64,000 nt of DNA, from the NCBI RefSeq assembly GCF_900170025.1, contig NZ_FWEX01000006.1, positions 1,635,089 to 1,699,088 of the forward strand. The letters run 5' to 3'. Position 1 is the stretch's first letter, and each line of letters starts with the position of its first letter. Under the pieces are notes generated by a model, which did no database searches, was not told where the DNA came from, and saw only the letters and a list, made by a program, of their open reading frames with translations. The position numbers were made by a program, and so were the translations under genes. Below are positions 9,980-17,204 of this stretch, in pieces. Origin of the DNA: Nitrospira sp. ND1 (GTDB lineage Bacteria > Nitrospirota > Nitrospiria > Nitrospirales > Nitrospiraceae).

Positions 9980-10025
9980 GGAATTTATGTACTGAACAGA
10001 AGCTGAAGAGTTATTGCCACGACGG

Positions 10026-10289
10026 TTACCGTACCGGGTCCACTCCGCCGGGATGGAAGGGATGACATTTCAGCAAGCGCCTACCCGCCATGAGAAGCCC
10101 CTTGAGAACGCCATACCGCTCGATGGCATCCTGGGCATACACGGAACACGTGGGATGGAACCGGCACGCAGGCCCGAGCAATGGGGACAGACAGGCTCGA
10201 TAGATCATCAAGAGGACAATGCACAGCCGCCTCAGAGCGAGGGTTCCCCAAAACGGGCCAACCGCTGCCTTTGTAATGTGCCTCGCCAT
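10026..10289 (-). CDS. yidD: Membrane protein insertion efficiency factor YidD
   Basis: YidD is a small amphipathic protein that aids YidC-dependent insertion. The 87-residue reading shows the family signature: [20 protein letters not shown] followed by [12 protein letters not shown] and [12 protein letters not shown], with the conserved cysteines. The start at ATG 10289 has GGAG 11 bases upstream and overlaps the rnpA 3' end by 58 bases. A shorter version beginning near the IYRA segment (about residue 27) would remove the overlap and is also possible. It stands between rnpA and yidC as in most bacteria. Confidence 0.9.
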   Translation of the reverse strand: MARHITKAAVGPFWGTLALRRLCIVLLMIYRACLSPLLGPACRFHPTCSVYAQDAIERYGVLKGLLMAGRRLLKCHPFHPGGVDPVR

Positions 10290-10600
10290 AGGATCTGCAG
10301 CTCCGCAAACGGCAGATTCAGGCACTCTCGCTTCGGAAACACGAGAAATGCGTGACCTGGGACTAATGCCGGGCGCACCGCGCGGCCCAATTCCCGAAAC
10401 AGACGCTTTGCCCGATTCCGACGCACTGCTGTCCCGAACCGTCGCCCGATCACAATCCCCAACATCGCATCCTGGGACAGACCCGGACAAATCTGAAGAT
10501 TGAATAGTCCTGTTGAAACCCGTCGGCCGTTCTTCTTGATGTGCTGGATATCCCGGCTACGCTTCAAGAAAAACGGAACAGCCCTTTGCCCTGCCGACAT
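10232..10600 (-). CDS. rnpA: Ribonuclease P protein component
   Basis: The protein subunit of RNase P, which matures tRNA 5' ends. The 122-residue protein has the family core: [15 protein letters not shown], then [23 protein letters not shown] with the RNR-type basic helix at about residues 59-71. It is basic throughout. AGGTG lies about 6 bases upstream of ATG 10600. It follows rpmH with a 180-base gap and overlaps yidD. Confidence 0.96.
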   Translation of the reverse strand: MSAGQRAVPFFLKRSRDIQHIKKNGRRVSTGLFNLQICPGLSQDAMLGIVIGRRFGTAVRRNRAKRLFRELGRAVRPALVPGHAFLVFPKRECLNLPFAELQILWRGTLQRQRLARFGEPSL

Positions 10601-10780
10601 AACACACCTGCCTGTGGGTCACCAGCCCAGACCAGGCCTCAAAGACCAGAGGCCGCGTGCCAAGACTGTGCGTCGCCGCATTTTTACTACGACCAGGCTA
10701 AGACGACAGGACCCACCCCAGGTGTACCATCCACCACCTGGATGTTGCCTACTTGCAGATTGCCTAGCGGCAGGAAAGAA

Positions 10781-10918
10781 TCAGACGGTGAGACGAGCGC
10801 GGCCTTTGGCTCTACGACGAGCGATAACTTTTCGGCCGTTCTTGGTGCTCATGCGCTTCCGAAATCCATGTTCCCGCTTGCGCTTGAGATTCGAAGGTTG
10901 CTTAAAAGTGAACGACAT
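10781..10918 (-). CDS. rpmH: 50S ribosomal protein L34
   Basis: A 45-residue, very basic ribosomal protein. Translation begins [19 protein letters not shown] and continues [20 protein letters not shown], ending RARLTV, which matches the L34 family along its full length. AAGGAG lies 6 bases upstream of the ATG. It is the first gene of the leftward origin operon, 45 bases downstream of a consensus promoter's -10 box. Confidence 0.97.
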   Translation of the reverse strand: MSFTFKQPSNLKRKREHGFRKRMSTKNGRKVIARRRAKGRARLTV

Positions 10919-10962
10919 TGCGCACTCCTTGTCGAGAGATCATTCTTCAATGAAGAGGCCGC

Positions 10963-10991
10963 ATTATAGGGGCGGGACAGGAGGGTGTCAA
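10963..10991 (-). promoter_or_regulatory. Consensus sigma-70 promoter for the rpmH operon
   Basis: On the minus strand TTGACA (10986-10991) and TATAAT (10963-10968) are separated by exactly 17 bases, a perfect match to the housekeeping consensus. It points at rpmH, whose start is 44 bases beyond the -10 box. Confidence 0.93.
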
Positions 10992-11403
10992 TCAACCTGC
11001 TTGCTTCAATCAGCCCTGCAAGGGCGCACGGAAGGAGAACCAGAGCTGGAATGGGGAAAGGTTTCTGACCACGCGATCGCTACTCAACCTCGAACTCTTG
11101 AGGCACTCTTGCCCGACTGTGACAAACATGCCACAGAAACAGGCAGAGGGCGCGTCTTGCCGCATCGATCTAACTAATTGTTCTGGAAAGATAATCGTTC
11201 CAGTCCGCAACAATCTCCACCCTGGCATCCAGCTTGCGTTAATTAGAGCCCGGGGTCGTGGACCACAACGGATTGGAGGTATTCCTAGCGGCCTGCGGAT
11301 GCCCCAGCAGAAACCGGATGTACGCATTCTGAAATGGCCATGCTTGTCCGAACGTGTCAGTGACAAAAACGAGAAGAGCTCGCGAGAAACGCTCCCTGCG
11401 AGA
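10992..11403. other. Divergent intergenic region, no gene seen
   Basis: About 420 bases separate the rpmH promoter from the rightward lipoprotein gene. No convincing coding frame, tRNA or stable RNA is visible, and I find no cluster of DnaA boxes (TTATCCACA type). In many bacteria dnaA or the replication origin lies here; neither can be supported from this sequence. A short dyad-rich stretch (CTCGCGAG near 11380) has no assigned role. Confidence 0.5.
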
Positions 11404-11415
11404 TAGAATGAAACG

Positions 11416-12564
11416 ATGAGACGCCTGACCCACATTTTCCGCACCTTCTGCAGTCTAGCCCTTGCCGGACTCCTGGCAATGAGCCTGGGCGGGTGTGTCG
11501 AAACGGTCCCCGACGAGCTGGTCGAAGCCATTGAGGGCATCGACCGCGACCTCGTCACGCTGCGGGCATCCGACATCAGCCCCGAAGCCTATTCAAAATT
11601 CTCCCGCGAATGGATCTCTTTACGAGCCCGCATTCAATCCGAGGAAAATATCGTCCGTTGGCCATGGGAAGAAAATGAGCTGGAGACCGACCTGGAAAGC
11701 CTGCAAGTCGAAGGGTCGCAGCTCGTGGCCGACGTGAACACGCGCCTCCAAGCACAACGCACCGCCGCCGAAACAAAACTCGCCAAGGTCGAGCAACGGC
11801 TCCGCCTCTTGAACACCCGCGTAGGAGATATCGGCAGCCGTGTGGTACTCGGCGAACATCCGGTTGAAACCGAACTGCTTGTACGACAAGCTCGCCTGTT
11901 CATTGAACAGGGACAGTTCGATCATGCCATCCAGGCTTCAGATCGTGCGGGAAAAATACTTCTCACCCAAACCGCCTTGCTGACAAACGAGTTGGGCCGG
12001 TATGCCGATGACGACCTCATTGCAGCCTGGCGAGAATCAGCCCAACGAACCATTGAATGGTCCCGCACCCATCGTGCGCAAGCCATTGTCATCAGCAAGG
12101 CCGACCGAGTGCTGTCTCTGTACAAAAACGGCAAGAAAGTATTGACCTATCCGATCCGCCTGGGGTCGAGAGGGATCCGGGCAAAACAGCACTACGGCGA
12201 CGGCGCGACGCCCGAAGGCGAATATCGCATTCACCGCAAACGCGGGTCGGGACAGACCCCGTATTTCCGCGCCCTGATTCTCGACTATCCCAATGCCGAC
12301 GATCGACGCCGCTTTGAAGAAGCTCAACAATCAGGGTTGATTCCCAAGAGCCAGCATATGCCCGGCCTGATCCAGCTCCATGGCATCGCACAAGGTATCA
12401 CGGATCAACCGTACGGCAGCATCCTGTTGGATAATCCTCAGATTGCTGTGCTCTTTGACCAAGTTTCTGTTGGAACACCTGTCACCATTGTCGGCGCACT
12501 GGAATCGCAGAATTCCATTTCTCTCGTACTGGCCGATTTAGGTGATCAGGAAGAAGAAACCTAG
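11416..12564 (+). CDS. Lipoprotein with degenerate L,D-transpeptidase (YkuD/ErfK) domain
   Basis: A 382-residue predicted lipoprotein with lipobox LGGC (C27). Residues 30-215 are helical and charged, with coiled-coil-like stretches. Residues 222-360 match the YkuD fold: AIVISKADRVLSLYKNGKK, then GDGATPEGEYRIHRK and IQLHG. In active enzymes the last block reads SHGC followed by Ile/Val-Arg; here the aligned stretch is QPYGSILLDN (331-340), so the catalytic cysteine is Ser335 and the preceding His is Tyr333. The flanking GTPVTIVG end of the fold is intact. It is therefore probably not a normal cysteine transpeptidase; a binding or structural role at peptidoglycan is inferred. A TAGAAT box lies 6 bases before the ATG. 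Confidence 0.82.
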   Translation: MRRLTHIFRTFCSLALAGLLAMSLGGCVETVPDELVEAIEGIDRDLVTLRASDISPEAYSKFSREWISLRARIQSEENIVRWPWEENELETDLESLQVEGSQLVADVNTRLQAQRTAAETKLAKVEQRLRLLNTRVGDIGSRVVLGEHPVETELLVRQARLFIEQGQFDHAIQASDRAGKILLTQTALLTNELGRYADDDLIAAWRESAQRTIEWSRTHRAQAIVISKADRVLSLYKNGKKVLTYPIRLGSRGIRAKQHYGDGATPEGEYRIHRKRGSGQTPYFRALILDYPNADDRRRFEEAQQSGLIPKSQHMPGLIQLHGIAQGITDQPYGSILLDNPQIAVLFDQVSVGTPVTIVGALESQNSISLVLADLGDQEEET

Positions 12565-12655
12565 ATCCCCATCCTTCCGCGCGACTGCTCCAACCGCACA
12601 GCACCCACACCCACTCATTCAAGAAACTCCTGCGCAGTCTCTGGCTTCTCTTTGT

Positions 12656-12684
12656 TTGCCTTTTTACACGCTCGAACCTAAGAT
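12656..12684 (+). promoter_or_regulatory. Candidate sigma-70 promoter for the pgi cluster
   Basis: TTGCCT (12656-12661), 17-base spacer, TAAGAT (12679-12684), about 55 bases before the pgi start. The match is partial, so this is a moderate prediction. Confidence 0.45.
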
Positions 12685-12739
12685 ACGAAAGAGCCGAGGT
12701 CCATCGATTCGTTCCTCCACTAACGGAAGAGAGCGTGTT

Positions 12740-14443
12740 ATGCCGACCCGTCCCACTGCATCGCTCCTGCTCGACAACCCAACCATCAGCAAAACGCTGG
12801 ACGACCTGGCGAGCAGCCATACGATCGAGCGTATCTGGACACGAGACCATACTCTCTGGAAGCCCAGTCCGACTGAAATCGATAATCGGCTGGGCTGGCT
12901 GACGGTGCTCGACCATATGCAGGACGGGCTCGCCGAGTTACGGAGCTTCGAGCAGGCTGCCCGGGAAGCTCGCATCACCGACGTCGTGCTTCTCGGAATG
13001 GGTGGAAGCAGCTTGGGGCCCGAAGTCCTCCGCTGCACATTTGGTTCGGCCAAAGGGTCCCCCAAACTCTGGGTACTGGACTCCACAGTCCCAGGCTGGG
13101 TCCGTCAGGTGACGAAAGCGATTCAGCCGGCGCGAACCCTCTTTCTCCTGGCCAGCAAGTCCGGCGGAACGATTGAAGTGATGTCACTCTTCGCTCACTT
13201 CTGGGAACTTGTCCGGCGGACCAAAGGCAATCGCGGCGGAGCCCAGTTTGTCGCCATCACGGATCCCGGCACCGGACTTGAAGAGCTTGCGCGCGAGCGC
13301 GGGTTTTGGCGTACGTTCACCAATCAACCGGACATCGGCGGACGATACTCCGTCCTCTCCTACTTTGGCCTTGTGCCCGCCGCACTGCTGGGACTCGACG
13401 TGAGCAAACTCCTGAGCCGGGCGCTCGCCATGCGTGAGGCCTGCCGACACACCACTCACCCAAAAGACAACCCGGGAGCAGCCCTGGGAGGGATGATGGC
13501 CGCGATGGCCATGGCAGGGCGGGACAAGGTCACTCTGCTGACCTCTCCCGCACTCAATTCATTTGGACTCTGGGTGGAACAACTCCTCGCGGAAAGCACC
13601 GGGAAGGAAGGAACCGGGATCGTCCCCGTGGCAGGTGAGCCCCTGGCCTCCCCGACCGCCTACGGAGCCGATCGACTCTTCGTCACGCTTCGACTCAAAG
13701 GCGACCGCAATGCCGCGCTGGATCGATCCATCATCACGTTGCAACGGGCCGGGCATCCGGTATTTCGATTGAACCTGGCGGATCGCTACGACCTCGGCGG
13801 GGAATTCTTCCGTTGGGAGTTCGCCACCGCGGTCGCAGGACACGCGCTCGGCATCCATCCCTTCGATCAACCGAACGTGCAGGAGAGCAAAGACAACACA
13901 GGACGCGTACTAAAAGAAGTTGAAACACAGGGACGATTCCCCTCACTGCCGATGCTCACGCCCAAGCAGGCACTGACTCAATTACTCGAACAGGCGACGC
14001 CCAATCGCTACCTGGCCATTCTGGCGTACACCACTCCCAGCCCTCAGCTGGACGCCTCAATACGAGCCTTACGCAAAGCGGTGATGCTGCGCCACCACAT
14101 CGCCACCACGGCAGGCTATGGCCCCCGGTACCTGCATTCCACAGGCCAACTCCACAAAGGCGGCCCGAACAGCGGCCTGTTCCTCGAACTCGTGGACAGC
14201 ATGAAACCCGACCTTCCGGTCCCCGGAAAGTTCTATTCCTTCGGCACGCTGGCACAGGCGCAAGCCGTCGGCGACCTTCAATCGTTGCAGACCCATCAAC
14301 GACCGGCCGTCCGAATCGCCCTCGGACCCAATCCCGTGCGCACCATCCGAAGCCTCATTGCCATGCTCACACCGGCCAGAGCCGGTCGTCGTAAACCCGC
14401 GGCAAAAAAACGTCCTCTGCCCAAACGCCGCACTCACCGTTGA
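12740..14443 (+). CDS. pgi: Glucose-6-phosphate isomerase
   Basis: Interconverts glucose-6-phosphate and fructose-6-phosphate in the cytoplasm. The 567-residue protein shows the SIS-domain motifs GMGGSSLGPEVL (about 91-102) and ASKSGGTIEV (about 137-146), and near the C-terminus GPRYLHSTGQLHKGG. The tail after about residue 540 is very basic (AAKKRPLPKRRTHR). I chose ATG 12740 with GGAAGAGAG upstream; 66 further in-frame codons upstream have no family similarity. It starts a cluster with pgl, glk and rpiA, with pgl beginning one base after its stop codon. The set joins glucose phosphorylation to glycolysis and the pentose phosphate pathway. Confidence 0.95.
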   Translation: MPTRPTASLLLDNPTISKTLDDLASSHTIERIWTRDHTLWKPSPTEIDNRLGWLTVLDHMQDGLAELRSFEQAAREARITDVVLLGMGGSSLGPEVLRCTFGSAKGSPKLWVLDSTVPGWVRQVTKAIQPARTLFLLASKSGGTIEVMSLFAHFWELVRRTKGNRGGAQFVAITDPGTGLEELARERGFWRTFTNQPDIGGRYSVLSYFGLVPAALLGLDVSKLLSRALAMREACRHTTHPKDNPGAALGGMMAAMAMAGRDKVTLLTSPALNSFGLWVEQLLAESTGKEGTGIVPVAGEPLASPTAYGADRLFVTLRLKGDRNAALDRSIITLQRAGHPVFRLNLADRYDLGGEFFRWEFATAVAGHALGIHPFDQPNVQESKDNTGRVLKEVETQGRFPSLPMLTPKQALTQLLEQATPNRYLAILAYTTPSPQLDASIRALRKAVMLRHHIATTAGYGPRYLHSTGQLHKGGPNSGLFLELVDSMKPDLPVPGKFYSFGTLAQAQAVGDLQSLQTHQRPAVRIALGPNPVRTIRSLIAMLTPARAGRRKPAAKKRPLPKRRTHR

Positions 14444-14444
14444 C

Positions 14445-15206
14445 ATGTCCCAGGCTCCAGCAATCCACACCTTCACCGATGCCCAGGAACTGACCCGTGC
14501 CGCTGCAGGTCTCTTCCTGGAAGTGGGCAAGCAGGCGATCGCCGAGCGGAATCGTTTCCTCGTGGCTCTCTCGGGCGGCTCAACTCCGAAAGCACTGTAT
14601 TCGATCCTGGCCAACGACAAATACGCACAGCAACTCAACTGGAGCAAGGTGCACTTTCTGTTCGGAGACGAGCGCAGCGTACCGCCTACGCATGCCGACA
14701 GCAATTTCGCCATGGCGAACGCCATATTGTTCAGCCCGTTGCACATTCCCTCAGCGCAGATTCACAGGATGCGCGGCGAAGACCCGCCTGAAACCGCGGC
14801 AGCTCAATACGAAACCACCCTGCGTCACCTCACCACAGCCGTCCCCGGGCAATGGCCGCGGTTGGACCTTGTCCTTCTGGGCATGGGCGACGATGGCCAC
14901 ACCGCCTCACTCTTCCCCGGCACGGCATCACTGACCGAACAGACTCGTTGGGTAGTTCCCAGCACGTCTCCCCAAGGAACGCGGGCACGGGTGACTCTCA
15001 CCCTAGGTGTGATCAATCACGCGAGTGTGATACTGTTCCTCGTCGCCGGAAGGAACAAAGCCGCGGTTGTGCGACGCGTACTGGAGCAGCGGCCCGGTGA
15101 TCCCGGCCCGTATCCGGCAGCTTTGATTCGGCCTGAGACCGGACGACTGTTGTGGTATCTTGACCGCGCCGCGGCATCCGAATTGACCGCAACCACTGAC
15201 GATTAG
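14445..15206 (+). CDS. pgl: 6-phosphogluconolactonase
   Basis: Hydrolyses 6-phosphogluconolactone in the oxidative pentose phosphate pathway. The 253-residue protein of the NagB/DevB superfamily carries VALSGGSTPKALYSIL (about 41-56), HFLFGDERSVPP (about 73-84) and GMGDDGHTASLFPGT (about 146-160), all typical of Pgl. Its ATG lies one base after the pgi stop, so translation is likely coupled. glk follows 17 bases after its stop. No glucose-6-phosphate dehydrogenase gene is present in the window. Confidence 0.94.
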   Translation: MSQAPAIHTFTDAQELTRAAAGLFLEVGKQAIAERNRFLVALSGGSTPKALYSILANDKYAQQLNWSKVHFLFGDERSVPPTHADSNFAMANAILFSPLHIPSAQIHRMRGEDPPETAAAQYETTLRHLTTAVPGQWPRLDLVLLGMGDDGHTASLFPGTASLTEQTRWVVPSTSPQGTRARVTLTLGVINHASVILFLVAGRNKAAVVRRVLEQRPGDPGPYPAALIRPETGRLLWYLDRAAASELTATTDD

Positions 15207-15223
15207 TCATCGCAAGAGGCACC

Positions 15224-16309
15224 ATGATCCTGGCAGGCGATATCGGAGGCACAAAAACCAATCTGGCGCTCTACGACTGGACGACTGAACGGGTCGAGCC
15301 GGTGCGGGAGGATAGCTTTCATAGCGCGGACTATAAGACCCTCGAAGAAATCATCGAAGAATTTCTCAGTGCACCGTTGCCCAAGCCACAAGCAGAAGAC
15401 GAGCTGGGAGACGAGCCCATCGAAGCGTCGGCAGAAGGAACTACGGAGGCACCGGAGCTTCCCCCAGAGCCCATCAAATTAACGGCGGCGTGCTTCGGCG
15501 TGGCAGGGCCGGTGATCGATAACCGTTGCCGCACCACCAATCTTCCCTGGTTCATTGATGGGGCGACACTCGCGGAGCGATTCGCCATCCCCCAGGTGCG
15601 CCTGCTCAACGACCTCGAAGCAACGGCCCATGGGCTCCTCCTCTTGAATCCCGATGAAATCGTAGTACTGAACGCCGGCGCCCCGCCGAAGAAAAAACAG
15701 GCCCTCGCCTTGATCGCAGCCGGTACCGGGCTCGGGGAATGCATTCTCTATTGGGATGGAAGTCGCTACCGCCCCATGCCGTCGGAAGGCGGGCACACGG
15801 ACTTTGCCCCCAACAGCGACAGCGAAATCGACTTGCTTCGCCATCTGCGCGGCAGCTACCTGCATGTCAGTTACGAACGCATCGTATCCGGGCCGGGCCT
15901 CCATGCCATTTATGAATATCTCCGCGACACCAAAAAAAATGAGCCGACCTGGTTGGCGGAGAAGATCAAAGCCGGTAATCCTGCCGCCGAGATTGCCGAG
16001 GCCGGACTCAAGGGCCAGGCCGAAATCGCCAAACAAGCCCTGGATTTATTTGCGTCCATCTATGGCGCGGAAGCCGGCAACCTGGCGCTCAAGGCGCTCA
16101 CACTCGACGGGGTCTATGTCGCCGGCGGGATTGCGCCCAAATTACTGAAGAAACTGCAGGACGGCTCGTTTATGCGCGGGTTCACAAATAAGGGCCGTTA
16201 CAAACGGATCATGAGCCAGATTCCGGTGAAGGTCGTGATGAACGACAAAACCGCCTTGCTCGGCGCCGCCTCGATGGCAGCACAACTCACATCATCGACC
16301 ACATCATGA
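15224..16309 (+). CDS. glk: Glucokinase (ROK-independent Glk type)
   Basis: Phosphorylates glucose with ATP. The 361-residue protein begins with the phosphate-binding DIGGTKTNLALYDW. It then has CFGVAGPVIDN (about 90-100), LLNDLEATAHGL carrying the catalytic Asp, and AAGTGLGE. An acidic, proline-rich insertion at about residues 51-84 (between FLSAPLPKPQAE and PPEPIKLTAA) is not part of the core fold and looks disordered. AAGAGGCACC serves as ribosome binding site. rpiA overlaps its stop by four bases. Confidence 0.92.
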   Translation: MILAGDIGGTKTNLALYDWTTERVEPVREDSFHSADYKTLEEIIEEFLSAPLPKPQAEDELGDEPIEASAEGTTEAPELPPEPIKLTAACFGVAGPVIDNRCRTTNLPWFIDGATLAERFAIPQVRLLNDLEATAHGLLLLNPDEIVVLNAGAPPKKKQALALIAAGTGLGECILYWDGSRYRPMPSEGGHTDFAPNSDSEIDLLRHLRGSYLHVSYERIVSGPGLHAIYEYLRDTKKNEPTWLAEKIKAGNPAAEIAEAGLKGQAEIAKQALDLFASIYGAEAGNLALKALTLDGVYVAGGIAPKLLKKLQDGSFMRGFTNKGRYKRIMSQIPVKVVMNDKTALLGAASMAAQLTSSTTS

Positions 16310-17022
16310 CGCCATCCATCATGACACTACAATTTGATCTTGATTCCGAAAAGAAACAGGCGGCGCTGAAAGCCACTGAATATGTGCAAGACGGCATGGT
16401 CGTCGGATTGGGGACCGGTACGACATCGAAGCATTTGATCATCGCCCTCGGCGAGCGCGTCCGCTCAGGGCTCAAAATCCAAGCCGTGCCGACCTCGCAC
16501 GACACAGCGGCTCTGGCCAGGCAATCCGGCATTCCCCTCATCGAGTCCGACAACGCATGGATGATCGATGTGGCCATCGACGGAGCCGACCAGGTCGATC
16601 CCGCCTTGAACCTCGTGAAAGGCGGCGGAGGCGCGTTGCTCAAAGAAAAAATTGTAGCCGCCGCAGCGAAGCGCTTTATTGTGATGGTCGACCACACGAA
16701 ACTCGTGCCGGCGCTCGGCGGCAGTTTTCCATTGCCGATTGAAGTCGTGCCGTTCGGATGGGGTAGCACGGCACGGAACATCGAACAAGCCTCAGGAGGC
16801 AGAGCGGTCTTGCGCGAGCGAAACGGCGTCGTGTTTCAGACCGAAGCGGGCCACGTCATCCTCGATCTGCACATGCCCAAGATCGAAGATCCGGCCACCC
16901 TCGAGATAGAACTTAACCAGATTCCCGGCATCGTTGAGACCGGACTGTTCATTGGACGCACCAGCATCCTGATCGTCGGCCATGCACAGGGTGTCGACGT
17001 CACCCTTGCAGCGGAGTCATGA
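16306..17022 (+). CDS. rpiA: Ribose-5-phosphate isomerase A
   Basis: Interconverts ribose-5-phosphate and ribulose-5-phosphate. The 238-residue protein has GLGTGTTSKHLI (phosphate loop, about 29-40), DVAIDGADQVDP (about 86-97) and LVKGGGGALLKEKI (about 101-114) with the catalytic acid and lysine region. The ATG at 16306 overlaps the glk stop (ATGA); ATG 16321 is an alternative that gives a length closer to E. coli RpiA. It completes the sugar-phosphate set begun by pgi. Confidence 0.95.
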   Translation: MTPSIMTLQFDLDSEKKQAALKATEYVQDGMVVGLGTGTTSKHLIIALGERVRSGLKIQAVPTSHDTAALARQSGIPLIESDNAWMIDVAIDGADQVDPALNLVKGGGGALLKEKIVAAAAKRFIVMVDHTKLVPALGGSFPLPIEVVPFGWGSTARNIEQASGGRAVLRERNGVVFQTEAGHVILDLHMPKIEDPATLEIELNQIPGIVETGLFIGRTSILIVGHAQGVDVTLAAES

Positions 17023-17204
17023 CGGGCGACCGGACCGACCCTCCCGTCACTCGGCGACATGCGGCGTTGCTGGCCACACGAGTCCTCACCAACGCAGTGG
17101 TGTGGTTGGGAGCCTGGCACGGCGCAACCTCCTGGTTCTTCGTGCCCGCGGCCTGGAGCCACTCGAATCCGCCACACAACCATCGACGGCCGAAGACACA
17201 CACT

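Noticed and set aside
10992-11415. Replication origin in the rpmH divergent gap
   Set aside because: Position is suggestive but no DnaA boxes, AT-rich unwinding element or dnaA gene are visible.
17019-17204. N-terminal extension of the M1 aminopeptidase
   Set aside because: An ATG overlaps the rpiA stop, but the 62 residues have no similarity to the family and no signal peptide quality. Kept only as an alternative start.
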